From NCBI GenBank assembly GCA_944325415.1, contig CALUZW010000016.1, positions 1-54,095 of the forward strand: a stretch of 54,095 nucleotides of DNA. Direction: 5' to 3'. Positions within the stretch are counted from its first letter, which is position 1; every line of letters starts with the position of its first letter. Shown here in pieces: positions 1 to 10,107 of the stretch. Both the position numbers and the translations under genes were made by a program. The notes under the pieces are model-generated. The model did not search any database, was not told the origin of the DNA, and saw only the letters and a list, made by a program, of their open reading frames with translations. This DNA comes from an uncultured Bacteroidales bacterium (GTDB lineage: Bacteria; Bacteroidota; Bacteroidia; Bacteroidales; UBA11471).

Positions 1-370
1 AGAGCCAAGGTGTGGATACTCACCGGCCGCTAATACCCCGGCAGAAACACAAAACGCCACCTCGGGGCAGGGCTATTCCATGGCCATTCATCGACAAGGC
101 CCAGCCCCGCAAACACGGGAGACAAGACTCCTCCACATCGCCACACACCATCTTTTCCATCGCAGGAGCGCAACTGCCTCTACGCAACATCGCTGTACAG
201 ATATTAAAGGGGCATTGACATCCATAGAAAGTGCCCGTGTAAAAACTTGCCGAACAGAAACTACACGGCCAAACAGCCTATCCAAACCTATGGGCGAAGT
301 CAATGACAGGACGCCCTCAAAGCCGGCGCTTCGATACAACAAGCCCGCCCACACCTTTTCGCAACAGCGT
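1..370. other. Left-edge stretch without a recognisable gene
   Basis: About 370 bases lie between the window edge and the operon terminator. The open frames here (12-218 and 80-427 on plus, 88-375 on minus) overlap one another, have low-complexity Arg/His/Thr-rich translations and match no family I know. No tRNA or rRNA signature was seen. I treat it as intergenic or as the flank of a gene outside the window. Confidence 0.5.
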
Positions 371-410
371 TTCAAACAAAAAAAACGAGTACCGGATGTC
401 CGGTACTCGT
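371..410 (-). terminator. Intrinsic terminator of the ribosomal protein operon
   Basis: A long near-perfect hairpin at 385-410 (ACGAGTACCGG paired with CCGGTACTCGT) is followed, in the minus-strand sense, by a run of eight T from the A-tract at 376-385. It lies 26 bp past the rplQ stop, so it should end the long rpsL-to-rplQ transcript. Confidence 0.85.
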
Positions 411-435
411 TTCTACTATCAAGCTGAAAATAGAG

Positions 436-933
436 TTACTTCTCTGCGGGAGCCTCAGCAGCAGGTGCTTCGGTAGCAGGAGCTTCAACAGCGGGAGCTT
501 CTGCGGCAGGAGCAGCAGCCTTTTTCGAGCGACGGGTGCGGCTCTTCTTGGCAGCTTTCTCTTTCAACATATTTTCGTTGTAGTCGACGAGCTCGATAAA
601 GCAAGTCTTGGCATTGTCGCCCAAGCGGTTTCCGGTTTTAAGAATACGGGTGTAACCTCCGGGACGGTCGGCTACTTTCTCGGCAATGTTTTTGAAAAGC
701 TCGGTAACGGCTTCTTTGCTTTGCAGGTAGCTGAACACGACACGACGCGAAGCGGTGGTGTCTTCTTTGGAGCGATTGATCAGAGGCTCAACATATACTC
801 TCAACGCCTTGGCTTTGGCCAAAGTCGTAAAGATTCTTTTGTGAAGAATCAGCGAAGTTGCCATGTTGGAGAGCAGAGCATCTCTGTGAGATTTGGTGCG
901 TCCTAAGTGGTTGAATTTTTTATTGTGTCTCAT
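436..933 (-). CDS. rplQ: 50S ribosomal protein L17
   Basis: L17 of the large subunit, last gene of the alpha part of the operon, 5 bp after rpoA. The first ~120 residues are canonical, opening [12 protein letters not shown] with the conserved HRxALLxNMxxSLI block. The 165-residue length exceeds the bacterial core because of a C-terminal tail: a basic [13 protein letters not shown] stretch, then repeats of the type APA(V/T/A)EAPA. Such Ala/Pro/Glu tails occur on some Bacteroidales ribosomal proteins and are presumably disordered. Confidence 0.97.
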   Translation of the reverse strand: MRHNKKFNHLGRTKSHRDALLSNMATSLILHKRIFTTLAKAKALRVYVEPLINRSKEDTTASRRVVFSYLQSKEAVTELFKNIAEKVADRPGGYTRILKTGNRLGDNAKTCFIELVDYNENMLKEKAAKKSRTRRSKKAAAPAAEAPAVEAPATEAPAAEAPAEK

Positions 934-938
934 CGTTA

Positions 939-1931
939 TTACTCTTTATCTAATTTATACTTCGAGATATCCATTCCGAAAGAAAGGTTGAGGCTGGCCA
1001 GCAACTCATCGAGTTCGGTGAGCGACTTGCGGCCGAAGTTGCGGAATTTGAGCAGGTCGGTCTTGTTGAAAACAACCAGTTCGCCGAGGGTTTCGACATC
1101 GGCCGATTTGAGGCAGTTCAACGCACGGACCGAAAGATCCATGTCGACGAGCTTGGTTTTGAGCAACTGACGCATGTGCAGCACCTCTTCGTCAAATTCT
1201 TCGTTGCCATCGACATCGGTTGTTTCGAGAGTGATTTTCTCATCGGAGAACAACATGAAGTGATGAATCAGAATCTTGGCGGCTTCTTTCAAAGCGTCTT
1301 TCGGGTGAATTGATCCGTCGGTGGTAATTTCGAGAATCAGTTTTTCGTAGTCGGTTTTCTGCTCAACACGGAAGTTATCCTGAATGTACTTCACATTGCG
1401 GATAGGCGTAAATATCGAGTCGATTGCTATGACATCAACGGGATCGCCGGGATTGCGGTTCTCATCAGCGGGAACGTATCCGCGGCCCTTGTTGATATTG
1501 AGTTCGATTTGGAAGTTTGCGCTCTCATCCATGTTGCAAATCACCAGGTCGGGATTCAGCACTTCAAATCCGGTAAGGTTTTTACCTATATCTCCGGCTT
1601 TGAACACATCGGTTCCCGATACCGAAATCGAAACCTTCTCGGTCTCAATTTCTTCGACGATTTGTTTAAATCTCACCTTTTTGAGGTTGAGAATAATGTT
1701 TGTTACATCTTCAATGACACCGGGTATGGTGGAGAACTCATGCTCTACACCGCTGATGCGTATCGATGTAATGGCAAAGCCTTCAAGAGAGTTGAGGAGG
1801 ATACGGCGCAGGGCGTTACCGATGGTAACGGCATAGCCGGGCTCCAAGGGACGGAATTCGAATTTACCGAAAAACGCGTCGGCCTCGAGCATGAGGACTT
1901 TATCGGGTTTCTGAAATGCTAATATCGACAT
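939..1931 (-). CDS. rpoA: RNA polymerase alpha subunit
   Basis: Alpha subunit of RNA polymerase (330 aa). The N-terminal domain (about 15-235) assembles the core enzyme and contains the conserved [24 protein letters not shown] region, here [17 protein letters not shown], and the [17 protein letters not shown] segment. The C-terminal domain (about 255-325) keeps the helix-hairpin-helix core [19 protein letters not shown] and [12 protein letters not shown] used for UP-element and activator contacts. It lies between rpsD and rplQ, the usual alpha-operon position. Confidence 0.98.
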   Translation of the reverse strand: MSILAFQKPDKVLMLEADAFFGKFEFRPLEPGYAVTIGNALRRILLNSLEGFAITSIRISGVEHEFSTIPGVIEDVTNIILNLKKVRFKQIVEEIETEKVSISVSGTDVFKAGDIGKNLTGFEVLNPDLVICNMDESANFQIELNINKGRGYVPADENRNPGDPVDVIAIDSIFTPIRNVKYIQDNFRVEQKTDYEKLILEITTDGSIHPKDALKEAAKILIHHFMLFSDEKITLETTDVDGNEEFDEEVLHMRQLLKTKLVDMDLSVRALNCLKSADVETLGELVVFNKTDLLKFRNFGRKSLTELDELLASLNLSFGMDISKYKLDKE

Positions 1932-1941
1932 GGACTAATTA

Positions 1942-2547
1942 TTATTTAGAGTACAACTCAACGATCAACTGCTCTTTGATATTTTCGGGAATATCTTCAC
2001 GTTCGGGCATGTGCAGGAACTTGCCGCCCTTGATGTTTTCGTCCCACTCTATCCAAGGATATTTGCTGTGGTTGAATCCCGAAAGGGTATCTCCGATAAC
2101 TTCCAGCGATTTCGATTTTTCGCGAACGGCTACGATTTGGCCGGGGCGAACCGAATAGGAAGGAATGTTCACCACTTTGCCGTCGACCGTGATATGACGG
2201 TGCGATACAATCTGACGGGCTGCGGCGCGAGTAGGAGCTATACCCATGCGATAAACGACGTTGTCGAGACGGGCTTCGAGGAGTTGCAACAGAACGACAC
2301 CCGTAATACCTTTGGTACGCGAAGCTTTTTCAAAGAGGATACGGAATTGTCTTTCGAGTACGCCGTAAGTATATTTGGCTTTTTGTTTCTCCCGAAGCTG
2401 GATACCGTACTCCGAGGTTTTTCTTCTTTTGTTTACGCCATGCTGTCCCGGGGGATAGTTCTTCTTGGAAAGTACTTTATCGGGTCCGAAAATAGGCTCA
2501 CCAAATTTACGGGCAATCTTTGTTTTAGGTCCGGTATATCTTGCCAT
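1942..2547 (-). CDS. rpsD: 30S ribosomal protein S4
   Basis: S4 (201 aa), a primary 16S-binding assembly protein. It begins [21 protein letters not shown]. The S4 RNA-binding domain is at about 91-155 ([35 protein letters not shown]). The sequence lacks the N-terminal zinc Cys cluster of some S4 forms. It is preceded by a 118-bp spacer, long for this operon and partly self-complementary. S4 is a known autoregulator in Escherichia coli and Bacillus, so the spacer may be a control element. Confidence 0.97.
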   Translation of the reverse strand: MARYTGPKTKIARKFGEPIFGPDKVLSKKNYPPGQHGVNKRRKTSEYGIQLREKQKAKYTYGVLERQFRILFEKASRTKGITGVVLLQLLEARLDNVVYRMGIAPTRAAARQIVSHRHITVDGKVVNIPSYSVRPGQIVAVREKSKSLEVIGDTLSGFNHSKYPWIEWDENIKGGKFLHMPEREDIPENIKEQLIVELYSK

Positions 2548-2665
2548 TTTAGTAGATTTTTAAATTTTATATTGATGTGAATCGCAATAGGTGCAGCCGC
2601 GATTGCAGAGAGGATTTGATTGCAATCTTATTCACCGCCTGTGACTCGACAAGGTTAAGAGTGAA

Positions 2666-3055
2666 TTATACTCTACGTCTTTTAGGAGGACGACATCCGT
2701 TATGAGGCAGCGGCGTAACGTCGATAATCTCGGTTACTTCGATACCGGCTCCGTGTACAGTACGGATAGCCGATTCACGACCGTTTCCGGGGCCTTTTAC
2801 ATAAGCCTTTACTTTTCTCAAGCCAAGGTCAAAGGCAACTTTTGCACAATCCTGTGCGGCCATCTGGGCGGCATAGGGAGTATTTTTCTTCGATCCTCTG
2901 AAGCCCATCTTTCCGGCCGACGACCAAGAGATGATCTGTCCTTCGGCATTGGCAAGGGCTACGATGATGTTGTTGAACGAAGAGTGTACGTGAAGTTGGC
3001 CCATGGCTTCAACTTTTACGTTTCTCTTCTTTGCTGCGACTGTCTTTTTTGCCAT
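2666..3055 (-). CDS. rpsK: 30S ribosomal protein S11
   Basis: S11 (129 aa), a platform protein of the small subunit. It shows the family core [21 protein letters not shown], the [17 protein letters not shown] segment and the conserved C-terminal [18 protein letters not shown]. It is 9 bp downstream of rpsM on the same transcript. Confidence 0.97.
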   Translation of the reverse strand: MAKKTVAAKKRNVKVEAMGQLHVHSSFNNIIVALANAEGQIISWSSAGKMGFRGSKKNTPYAAQMAAQDCAKVAFDLGLRKVKAYVKGPGNGRESAIRTVHGAGIEVTEIIDVTPLPHNGCRPPKRRRV

Positions 3056-3064
3056 ACTTAATTA

Positions 3065-3445
3065 TTATTTAGTAGCTTTTTTCTTGTTTGCAACGGTTTT
3101 CTTCTTGCCTTTGCGGGTACGGGCATTGTTCTTGGTGCTCTGTCCGCGTACGGGAAGGCCGTTACGATGGCGCACGCCACGGTAACAACCGATGTCCATA
3201 AGGCGTTTGATATTGAGTTGAACTTCCGAACGGAGGTCACCCTCTACTTTATATTCTGCGCCGATGATTTCACGCACTTTGGCGGCTTGATCATCATTCC
3301 AGTCTTTTACTTTGATGTCTTTGTCAATGCCGGCTTTTGCCAAAATGGTATTTGCCGCACTGCGACCTATTCCGTAGATATAGGTCAAGGCGATTTCGCC
3401 TCTCTTGTTCTGGGGCAGGTCAACACCTACTATTCTTATTGCCAT
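3065..3445 (-). CDS. rpsM: 30S ribosomal protein S13
   Basis: S13 (126 aa), a head protein that contacts the P-site tRNA and the large subunit. It begins [22 protein letters not shown], contains the helix-two-turn-helix region [17 protein letters not shown] and ends with the basic [20 protein letters not shown] tail typical of the family. It lies 34 bp after rpmJ. Confidence 0.97.
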   Translation of the reverse strand: MAIRIVGVDLPQNKRGEIALTYIYGIGRSAANTILAKAGIDKDIKVKDWNDDQAAKVREIIGAEYKVEGDLRSEVQLNIKRLMDIGCYRGVRHRNGLPVRGQSTKNNARTRKGKKKTVANKKKATK

Positions 3446-3479
3446 ATAGTCGTAGAATTAGTGTGCAAAAATAATAAAA

Positions 3480-3596
3480 TTATCCTTGACGTTGTTTATA
3501 CTTGGGATTTTTCTTGTTAATAACATACAAGCGGCCCTTTCTTCTTACGATTTTACAGTCGGGCGTACGCTTCTTCAATGATGCTTTTACTTTCAT
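3480..3596 (-). CDS. rpmJ: 50S ribosomal protein L36 (zinc-free form)
   Basis: L36, 38 codons plus stop, starting at the ATG complementary to 3594-3596. The protein begins [20 protein letters not shown] and ends NPKYKQRQG. It is too short for usual ORF cut-offs but sits in its normal slot between infA and rpsM. Of the CxxC...C...H zinc ligands of the metal-binding form, only one Cys (residue 14) remains. The others are Thr, Asn and Tyr, so this is the C-minus paralog type. It binds 23S rRNA near the peptidyl-transferase region. Confidence 0.95.
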   Translation of the reverse strand: MKVKASLKKRTPDCKIVRRKGRLYVINKKNPKYKQRQG

Positions 3597-3609
3597 ATCG
3601 CGATTTTTT

Positions 3610-3828
3610 TTATTTGTATCTGAATGAGATTCGCCCTTTGGTCAGGTCGTAAGGCGACATTTCGACTTTCACCTTGTCTCCGGGCAGGATTTTGATGTAA
3701 TGCATTCTCATTTTTCCGGAAATGTGGGCCGTAATTTCATGCCCGTTTTCCAACTCAACGCGAAACATTGCATTCGACAACGCTTCTACGATTACTCCGT
3801 CTTGCTCTATTGCAGCCTGTTTTGCCAT
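3610..3828 (-). CDS. infA: Translation initiation factor IF-1
   Basis: IF-1 (72 aa), a single OB-fold that occupies the A site of the 30S subunit during initiation. The start is the ATG at 3826-3828 giving [21 protein letters not shown] longer open frame to 4164 overlaps map and has no family support. The core [23 protein letters not shown] and the end [12 protein letters not shown] are canonical. It follows map by 8 bp. Confidence 0.97.
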   Translation of the reverse strand: MAKQAAIEQDGVIVEALSNAMFRVELENGHEITAHISGKMRMHYIKILPGDKVKVEMSPYDLTKGRISFRYK

Positions 3829-3836
3829 ATATAAGG

Positions 3837-4622
3837 TTACTTTGTTATAGGTATTCCCAATGCTTCTTCCACATAGCGAAAGGTCGACAACACATCGGCG
3901 CCCTCTTCGCGGATTGCTATGGTGTGCTCGAAGTGTGCCGAGGGTTTGCGGTCTTTTGTCCGTGTCGTCCACCCGTCTTTCTCGACGACGATATTGCGTG
4001 AGCCCAGGTTTATCATCGGTTCGATGGCTATGACCATGCCGTTTTTCAGCAGCGGTCCGCAGCCCCGGCGGCCGTAATTGGGAACTTCGGGCTCTTCGTG
4101 GAGCTTCTTTCCTACTCCGTGGCCGCACAACTCGCGTACGACCGAATAGCCCCGATGCTCGCAATAGGTCTGAATAGCATTGCTGATATCACCTATGCGC
4201 TTTCCCTCGATGGCCTGCTCTATTCCCAAGTAGAGAGACTCCTTGGTGGTTTTGAGCAATCGCTTCACCTCATAGGCTACTTCGCCCACCTCAAAGGTGT
4301 AGGCCGAATCGCCATTGAAACCATTCTTCACGACACCGCAATCAATCGACACGATATCGCCCTCTTTCAAGACATAGTCCGACGGTATACCGTGGACAAT
4401 CTGTTCGTTGACCGACACACACAAGGTGTTGGGGTAACCGGCATATCCGAGAAATCCAGGAAGGGCCTGATGATCGCGGATAAACTCTTCGGCGATATGA
4501 TCGAGTTGAAGCGTGGTAACTCCCGGGGCCACCCACTTGGCAAGCTCGCCAAGTGTTTGACCTACCAGGAGATTACTCTCGCGCAATAATTCTATTTCTT
4601 CGTCGGTTTTAAGATAAATCAT
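3837..4622 (-). CDS. map: Type I methionine aminopeptidase
   Basis: Removes the initiator Met from nascent proteins in the cytoplasm. The 261-aa pita-bread-fold protein keeps all five metal ligands: D94 (SIDCGV), D105 (GDSAYTF), H168 ([12 protein letters not shown]), E201 (IEPMI) and E232 (FEHTIAI). There is no N-terminal zinc-finger extension, so it is the type Ia length. It lies between secY (17 bp upstream) and infA, the standard order in Bacteroidetes. Confidence 0.97.
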   Translation of the reverse strand: MIYLKTDEEIELLRESNLLVGQTLGELAKWVAPGVTTLQLDHIAEEFIRDHQALPGFLGYAGYPNTLCVSVNEQIVHGIPSDYVLKEGDIVSIDCGVVKNGFNGDSAYTFEVGEVAYEVKRLLKTTKESLYLGIEQAIEGKRIGDISNAIQTYCEHRGYSVVRELCGHGVGKKLHEEPEVPNYGRRGCGPLLKNGMVIAIEPMINLGSRNIVVEKDGWTTRTKDRKPSAHFEHTIAIREEGADVLSTFRYVEEALGIPITK

Positions 4623-4639
4623 CGCTATGCTTTACCTTA

Positions 4640-5971
4640 TTAATATGCGGCTATCGAACCGGAACGGCCTTTGATGCGTCCCGATTTCAACAATCCGTCG
4701 TAATGACGCATCATCAAATGACTTTCGATTTGCTGCAAGGTATCCAATACCACACCCACCAAAATCAGCAAGGAGGTTCCTCCGAAGAACTGGGAGAACT
4801 CGGCGCTGATACCGGCAATCTGTGCGAAGGCGGGCATGATGGCCACAATAGCGAGGAATATCGAACCGGGCAACGTGATACGCGACATAATGGAGTCGAT
4901 GTATGCAGCCGTTTTCTTACCGGGTTTTACGCCGGGAATGAAGCCGTTGTTGCGCTTCATGTCTTCGGCCATCTGGTTGGGTTGTACCGTTACCGCCGTA
5001 TAGAAGTAGGTAAAGAGGATAATCAATACGGCGAATACGAAGTTGTACCAGAATCCGGTATTGTTCATAAACGATTGCATGAAACGGCTGTTGGCATTGT
5101 CGGCCGAAAATCCTACCAATGCAATAGGGATAAACATGATGGCCTGGGCAAAGATGATAGGCATCACACCGGCGGTATTCACCTTGAGGGGGATATACTG
5201 ACGGGCTCCGCCATATTGTTTGTTACCCACGACACGTTTGGCATATTGCACGGGGATTTTGCGGGTTCCTTGTACCAAAAGTATCGAAGCTGCTATCACG
5301 AGAAGCAGGAATACGATTTCGGCCAGGAACATGACAAGACCACCCGAGGTAGAAGCCGTACGCATGACAAATTCCTGTACGAGTGCCTGCGGCAGACGGG
5401 CGATGATACCGACCAGAATGATAAACGATATACCGTTGCCGATACCTCTGTCGGTGATACGCTCACCGAGCCACATGATAAACATACTGCCTGCGGTGAG
5501 AATTATCGTCGACGAAATCGTAAACAAAAGGTCGGTGGGGAAAGCGCCTCCCATCTGTACACTGAGGTTGACCAGATAGGTCGGACCCTGTATAAGGAGA
5601 ATGAAAACTGTCAGATAACGGGTATACTGGTTCAGTTTGCGTCTTCCGCTTTCACCTTCACGTTGCAGTTTCTGGAAATAAGGCAAAGCCATACCGAGCA
5701 ACTGGATTACGATAGAGGCCGTAATATAAGGCATGATACCCAACGCAAATATAGAGGCATTGGAGAAGGCACCTCCCGAGAACATATCGAGCAACTGCAT
5801 CAGACCGCCACTGGTCTGGGCACGCAGTTGGGTAAGGAACTGAGGATCGATACCGGGCAATACAACATAGGTGCCGGCACGGTAAACCAAGACCAGCAGA
5901 ATCGTCGTAATGATACGTTTTCTCAGATCCTCGATCTTCCAGATGTTTTTTATCGTTTCTATTGCTCTCAT
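4640..5971 (-). CDS. secY: Preprotein translocase subunit SecY
   Basis: Channel subunit of the Sec translocon in the inner membrane (443 aa, ten expected TM helices). The protein opens MRAIETIKNIWKIEDLRKRI. The first TM and plug region include YRAGTYVVLPGIDP, and the conserved loops GERITDRGIGNGISFII and PNQMAEDMKRNNGFIPGVKPG (the cytosolic SecA/ribosome-binding loops) are present. It is 8 bp after rplO. SecE and SecG are not in this window, as expected. Confidence 0.98.
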   Translation of the reverse strand: MRAIETIKNIWKIEDLRKRIITTILLVLVYRAGTYVVLPGIDPQFLTQLRAQTSGGLMQLLDMFSGGAFSNASIFALGIMPYITASIVIQLLGMALPYFQKLQREGESGRRKLNQYTRYLTVFILLIQGPTYLVNLSVQMGGAFPTDLLFTISSTIILTAGSMFIMWLGERITDRGIGNGISFIILVGIIARLPQALVQEFVMRTASTSGGLVMFLAEIVFLLLVIAASILLVQGTRKIPVQYAKRVVGNKQYGGARQYIPLKVNTAGVMPIIFAQAIMFIPIALVGFSADNANSRFMQSFMNNTGFWYNFVFAVLIILFTYFYTAVTVQPNQMAEDMKRNNGFIPGVKPGKKTAAYIDSIMSRITLPGSIFLAIVAIMPAFAQIAGISAEFSQFFGGTSLLILVGVVLDTLQQIESHLMMRHYDGLLKSGRIKGRSGSIAAY

Positions 5972-5979
5972 AGGCTACA

Positions 5980-6426
5980 TTAGAGTTTTACTACGGTACC
6001 ACCGAGAGCCGTGATGGCGGCTTCGGCGCTCTTCGAGAAGGCGTGTGCCTCTACGTCGAGTTTTACCGTAAGGTTTCCTTTTCCCAGAATTTTTACCAGT
6101 TGGTTATTGGAGATGAATCCGGCATCAACCAATGCGGCTACATCGATCTTTTCAAGCTTTTTGCTTTCGGCCAAGGCTTGAAGAGCTTCGAGATTGATAG
6201 CTTTGTACTCTACACGGTTGATATTCTTAAATCCGAATTTGGGCAAGCGACGTTGCAAAGGCATCTGACCACCTTCAAAACCGATTTTCTTTTTGTAACC
6301 CGATCTCGATTTGGCGCCTTTATGACCTCTGGTAGAGGTTCCGCCCAGTCCCGAACCAGGACCGCGACCAATTCTCTTTTTCGTCTTGGTCGAGCCTGCT
6401 GCGGGTTTTAAATTACTCAAGTCCAT
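5980..6426 (-). CDS. rplO: 50S ribosomal protein L15
   Basis: L15 (148 aa), a late-assembly 23S-binding protein. The Gly-rich basic N-terminus [22 protein letters not shown] and the [21 protein letters not shown] block are diagnostic. It sits between rpmD and secY. Confidence 0.97.
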   Translation of the reverse strand: MDLSNLKPAAGSTKTKKRIGRGPGSGLGGTSTRGHKGAKSRSGYKKKIGFEGGQMPLQRRLPKFGFKNINRVEYKAINLEALQALAESKKLEKIDVAALVDAGFISNNQLVKILGKGNLTVKLDVEAHAFSKSAEAAITALGGTVVKL

Positions 6427-6455
6427 ATCTTTGTAATTTTTTATGCGTTATGAAA

Positions 6456-6632
6456 TTAATCTACAACCGTTACCAAGTGTCTTACTTTGGCAACCATCCC
6501 GAGTATTTGAGGAGTGGCCTGGTGTTCTACGACTTGACCTATTCTTTTCAAGCCCAGCGCATCAAGCGTTCTTTTTTGAACTGCGGGACATTTGATTCTG
6601 CTTTTTACCTGTTTGATCTTAATGGTTTCCAT
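6456..6632 (-). CDS. rpmD: 50S ribosomal protein L30
   Basis: L30, 58 aa, read from the ATG complementary to 6630-6632 to the stop at 6456-6458. It begins [20 protein letters not shown] and continues with [20 protein letters not shown], the ferredoxin-like fold typical of bacterial L30. A GGAGG Shine-Dalgarno-like motif lies about 7 nt before the start, notable because most starts in this operon lack one. It lies between rpsE and rplO. Confidence 0.95.
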   Translation of the reverse strand: METIKIKQVKSRIKCPAVQKRTLDALGLKRIGQVVEHQATPQILGMVAKVRHLVTVVD

Positions 6633-6649
6633 ATCGTGTCCTCCGTTCT

Positions 6650-7165
6650 TTATCCTTTGAATACTTTTTCGAGCGATACGCCACGGTTCTGAGCCACGGT
6701 ATAAGCATCGCGCAATTCACCGAGAGCAGCCATGGTGGCTTTCACGAGGTTGTGGGGGTTCGACGAGCCTTTCGATTTGGCAAGCACGTCGGTAATACCC
6801 ACGCTTTCGAGTACAGCACGCATAGCACCACCGGCTTTTACACCGGTACCGTGAGAAGCGGGTTTGATGTATACCTGGGCACCACCGAACTTGGCAACCT
6901 GGTCGTGGGGAATGGTGCCTTTGCGCACGGGAACCTTGATAAGGTTCTTCTTGGCGGCTTCAACCCCTTTGGAGATAGCGGCGGTTACCTCGCTGGCTTT
7001 TCCCAGACCCCAGCCTACTACACCGTCTTCGTTTCCTACAACGACGATGGCCGAGAAGCTGAAAGTACGTCCACCTTTGGTAACTTTGGTTACACGATTG
7101 ATTGCCACTAAGCGATCTTTCAATTCCAAGTCGTTTGTCGACTTTACTCTATTATCCTTTGCCAT
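6650..7165 (-). CDS. rpsE: 30S ribosomal protein S5
   Basis: S5 (171 aa), important for decoding fidelity and mRNA unwinding at the entry tunnel. The double-stranded-RNA-binding-like N-domain ([41 protein letters not shown]) and the C-domain ([37 protein letters not shown], quoted as separate blocks [13 protein letters not shown] and [15 protein letters not shown]) are both present. It is 5 bp after rplR. Confidence 0.97.
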   Translation of the reverse strand: MAKDNRVKSTNDLELKDRLVAINRVTKVTKGGRTFSFSAIVVVGNEDGVVGWGLGKASEVTAAISKGVEAAKKNLIKVPVRKGTIPHDQVAKFGGAQVYIKPASHGTGVKAGGAMRAVLESVGITDVLAKSKGSSNPHNLVKATMAALGELRDAYTVAQNRGVSLEKVFKG

Positions 7166-7170
7166 GTTGT

Positions 7171-7512
7171 TTAAAATTTAAGACCTCCGTTACGGGCAGC
7201 ATCGGCAAGTTCCTTGATACGGCCATGATAGAGGTATCCGTTACGGTCGAATACGACAGTTGAAATTCCAGCTTCCTGTGCTTTTTGAGCGATGAGTTGT
7301 CCTACCTTGGCGGCAACCTCTTTCTTGGGGGCTTTTTCCATGCCGGCCGAAGAGGCAGAGGCCAATGTCTTTCCGGCCTCGTCGTCGATCAACTGCACAT
7401 ATATCTGTTTGTTGCTTCTGAACACGGTCATACGGGGGCACTGGGCTGTTCCCGAGATTTTACCACGTATGCGGGTTTTGATTTTAAGTCTTCTTTCTAT
7501 TTTCGTTATCAT
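7171..7512 (-). CDS. rplR: 50S ribosomal protein L18
   Basis: L18 (113 aa), binds 5S rRNA in the central protuberance. It opens [19 protein letters not shown] and keeps [18 protein letters not shown] and the terminal [20 protein letters not shown] motif. It lies between rplF (21 bp upstream) and rpsE. Confidence 0.97.
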   Translation of the reverse strand: MITKIERRLKIKTRIRGKISGTAQCPRMTVFRSNKQIYVQLIDDEAGKTLASASSAGMEKAPKKEVAAKVGQLIAQKAQEAGISTVVFDRNGYLYHGRIKELADAARNGGLKF

Positions 7513-7533
7513 GATAATGGCGTTTTAACGGTT

Positions 7534-8088
7534 TTACTTAGCACCGGCCGATTTACCCGACTTACGACGTACCACTTCACCCACAAAGCGAATACCTTTT
7601 CCTTTGTAAGGCTCGGGTTTACGGAATGTACGGATTTTGGCGCAAATCTGGCCGAGAAGTTGTTTGTCGCACGATTCGAGAATGATCAGAGGGTTTTTGT
7701 TACGCTCCGACTTGGTCTCTACCTTCACTTCTTTGGGAAGGCGCATATAGATTGCGTGCGAATAGCCGAGCGTAAGGTTCAGAACCTGACCGTTGCTCTC
7801 GGCACGATAACCGACACCTACCAGCTCCATCTCTTTCTTGTATCCGGTAGATACGCCGACAACCATGTTGTGAATCAACGCACGATAGAGGCCGTGCAGC
7901 GAACGATGTTCTTTGTCGTCGCTGGGACGTACTACCGTGAGTTTTCCGTCAGCTTGTTCCAAGGTAATGCCACCGGTGAGTTCTTGCGAAAGTTCGCCTT
8001 TGGGACCTTTGACCGTTACGTTGTTTCCGGCCACGGTAACTGTTACTCCGGCGGGTATATCTATGTGCAAATTTCCTATTCTTGACAT
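7534..8088 (-). CDS. rplF: 50S ribosomal protein L6
   Basis: L6 (184 aa), near the sarcin-ricin loop where elongation factors bind. I chose the ATG at 8086-8088 (MSRIGNLHIDIPAGVTV) over the upstream start at 8139. It gives the family N-terminus and is preceded by a strong GGAGGAGG motif 7 nt away, while the longer form would overlap rpsH by about 32 bp. Two L6 repeats are present. The C-terminal EPYKGKGIRFVGEVVRRKSGKSAGAK region (cited by key blocks EPYKGKGIR and VRRKSGKSAG) is canonical. Confidence 0.96.
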   Translation of the reverse strand: MSRIGNLHIDIPAGVTVTVAGNNVTVKGPKGELSQELTGGITLEQADGKLTVVRPSDDKEHRSLHGLYRALIHNMVVGVSTGYKKEMELVGVGYRAESNGQVLNLTLGYSHAIYMRLPKEVKVETKSERNKNPLIILESCDKQLLGQICAKIRTFRKPEPYKGKGIRFVGEVVRRKSGKSAGAK

Positions 8089-8107
8089 AATACAGCCTCC
8101 TCCTTGG

Positions 8108-8503
8108 TTAGTAGATATAACATAATACTTCGCCACCAATCATTTGCTCACGGGCTTCCTTATCGGTCATCACACCTTTCGAGGTGGAGAGAATGGCAAT
8201 GCCCAGTCCGTTAAGCACACGCGGCATATCTTTGTAGCCGGTATATTGGCGCAAACCGGGGGTGGAGACTCTGATCAGCTTTTTAATAGCGTTCACTTTG
8301 TTCACGGGGTCATACTTCAAGGCGATTTTGATTGTGCCCTGAGGACCGTCTTCTACAAACTTGTAGTTCAAGATGTAGCCTTTGTCAAAAAGGATTTTTG
8401 TAATCTCTTTTTTCAAGTTTGAGGCAGGCACCTCTACCACTCTGTGTTGAGCTTTGATGGCGTTTCTCAATCTTGTGAGATAATCTGCAATGGGATCTGT
8501 CAT
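8108..8503 (-). CDS. rpsH: 30S ribosomal protein S8
   Basis: S8 (131 aa), binds the central domain of 16S rRNA and in Escherichia coli represses the spc operon. It starts MTDPIADYLTRLRNAIKAQH and ends with the diagnostic GLGIAILSTSKGVMTDKEAR and GGEVLCYIY blocks. It lies between rpsN and rplF. Confidence 0.97.
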   Translation of the reverse strand: MTDPIADYLTRLRNAIKAQHRVVEVPASNLKKEITKILFDKGYILNYKFVEDGPQGTIKIALKYDPVNKVNAIKKLIRVSTPGLRQYTGYKDMPRVLNGLGIAILSTSKGVMTDKEAREQMIGGEVLCYIY

Positions 8504-8570
8504 TTTGTTTTTTGTTTAAATTGATCCGGTCTTCCCGGACAATATTTAACACTCAGTTATCTGTCTTCGT

Positions 8571-8840
8571 TTACCAGCTAGCTTTCTTTACGCCGGGGAT
8601 GAGTCCTGCCGATGCCATTTCACGGAATTGAATACGGGAAATGCCAAACTGGCGGATGTATCCTTTGGGACGACCAGTAAGGCTGCAACGGTTGTGCAGA
8701 CGCACGGGCGAAGCGTTTTTGGGAAGTGATTGCAAAGCCTCATAATTGCCTTCGGCTTTGAGCTGAGCGCGCTTGGCTGCGTATTTGGCTACGAGTTTGG
8801 CGCGTTTCACTTCGCGAGCTTTCATCGATTCTTTTGCCAT
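8571..8840 (-). CDS. rpsN: 30S ribosomal protein S14 (long form)
   Basis: S14 (89 aa) of the long, zinc-independent class: there is no CxxC...CxxC cluster. It begins [20 protein letters not shown] and has the C-terminal [20 protein letters not shown] and [12 protein letters not shown] blocks. It is 3 bp after rplE and 67 bp before rpsH. Confidence 0.97.
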   Translation of the reverse strand: MAKESMKAREVKRAKLVAKYAAKRAQLKAEGNYEALQSLPKNASPVRLHNRCSLTGRPKGYIRQFGISRIQFREMASAGLIPGVKKASW

Positions 8841-8843
8841 ATC

Positions 8844-9401
8844 TTAGTTCTTTTTTGCGTTTTTGAAAGGAAGACCAAATTCCCGGAGGAGTGCGTATCC
8901 TTCTTCATCGGTCTGTGCCGAGGTTACAAAGGTAATATTCATTCCCAAAAGTTTGGTAATCGTATCGATATTTATTTCGGGGAAAATGATTTGCTCCTGG
9001 ATACCGAGGGTATAGTTGCCTCTTCCGTCGAACTTGCTTTCGATACCTTTGAAGTCGCGGATACGGGGAAGAGCCACGCGAATGAGACGTTCGAGGAACT
9101 CATACATTCTTTCACGACGGAGGGTTACCATCACGCCGATGGGCATCTTCTTACGCAGCTTGAAGTTTGAGATATCTTTGCGGGAAAGGGTGGCAATGGC
9201 TTTTTGGCCGGTGATGGCAGTGAGCTCATTGATAGCCGTCTCGATAATCTTCTTGTCGGCTACGGCCTGTCCGAGTCCTTGGTTGATGACGATCTTCTTC
9301 AACACGGGCACCTGCATAACGGTCGTGTAGTTGAACTCTTTCATCAAAGCAGGAACGATTCTTTCTTTATAATCGTTTTTAAGGGTTGCGGTAGTTGTCA
9401 T
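8844..9401 (-). CDS. rplE: 50S ribosomal protein L5
   Basis: L5 (185 aa), a 5S-binding central-protuberance protein that contacts the P-site tRNA. The blocks [38 protein letters not shown] and [14 protein letters not shown] are canonical. Its start shares a base with the rplX stop region at 9401, suggesting translational coupling. Confidence 0.97.
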   Translation of the reverse strand: MTTTATLKNDYKERIVPALMKEFNYTTVMQVPVLKKIVINQGLGQAVADKKIIETAINELTAITGQKAIATLSRKDISNFKLRKKMPIGVMVTLRRERMYEFLERLIRVALPRIRDFKGIESKFDGRGNYTLGIQEQIIFPEINIDTITKLLGMNITFVTSAQTDEEGYALLREFGLPFKNAKKN

Positions 9402-9721
9402 TACTTAATCTCCTCTCCTGATTTTTTAGAATAACGTACTTTCTTTCCTGCTTCGTCGAGACGATGACCGATGCGGGTAGGACGGTTGCTCTTGGGGTCA
9501 AGCAGGTTCAGATTCGAAACATGTACAGGGGCCTCCATTGTGATGATACCGCCCTGGGGATGTTTGGCATTGGGTTTGGTATGCTTCGACACCATGTTGA
9601 TACCTTCTACCACGGCACGTTGCTCTTTCACGAGAACACGCAGCACGCGACCGGTCTTACCTTTGTCTTCGCCGGCGTTTACATATACGGTATCACCCTT
9701 TTTAATGTGTAACTTACTCAT
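9401..9721 (-). CDS. rplX: 50S ribosomal protein L24
   Basis: L24 (106 aa), an assembly initiator near the polypeptide exit. The KOW motif is at about 8-30 ([20 protein letters not shown]), followed by [20 protein letters not shown]. The gene is 19 bp after rplN and touches rplE. Confidence 0.97.
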   Translation of the reverse strand: MSKLHIKKGDTVYVNAGEDKGKTGRVLRVLVKEQRAVVEGINMVSKHTKPNAKHPQGGIITMEAPVHVSNLNLLDPKSNRPTRIGHRLDEAGKKVRYSKKSGEEIK

Positions 9722-9740
9722 TAATGTTCTTTTTTACTGT

Positions 9741-10106
9741 TTAAAGTACTTCGGGGGCCAATGAAACAATTTTCATGTTGGTGGCACGCAATTCACGGGC
9801 TACGGGGCCGAAGATACGGCTACCTCTCATTTCACCGGCACCGTTCAACAATACGCAGGCGTTGTCGTCGAAACGGATATAGGAGCCGTCGGCACGACGT
9901 ATTTCTTTGGTGGTGCGTACGACAACGGCTTTGGATACGGCACCTTTTTTCAGGTCGCTCGAAGGGATGACGCTTTTTACGGCAACAACGATGATGTCGC
10001 CTACCGACGCATAACGACGACCGGTACCGCCTAATACACGGATACAAAGGGCTTCTTTGGCTCCGCTGTTGTCTGCGACTGTAAGTCGGGTTTCTTGCTG
10101 TATCAT
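9741..10106 (-). CDS. rplN: 50S ribosomal protein L14
   Basis: L14 (121 aa), at the subunit interface (bridge B8). It starts [20 protein letters not shown] and contains [20 protein letters not shown] and the [11 protein letters not shown] end block. It lies 1 bp after rpsQ. Confidence 0.97.
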   Translation of the reverse strand: MIQQETRLTVADNSGAKEALCIRVLGGTGRRYASVGDIIVVAVKSVIPSSDLKKGAVSKAVVVRTTKEIRRADGSYIRFDDNACVLLNGAGEMRGSRIFGPVARELRATNMKIVSLAPEVL

Positions 10107-10107
10107 A

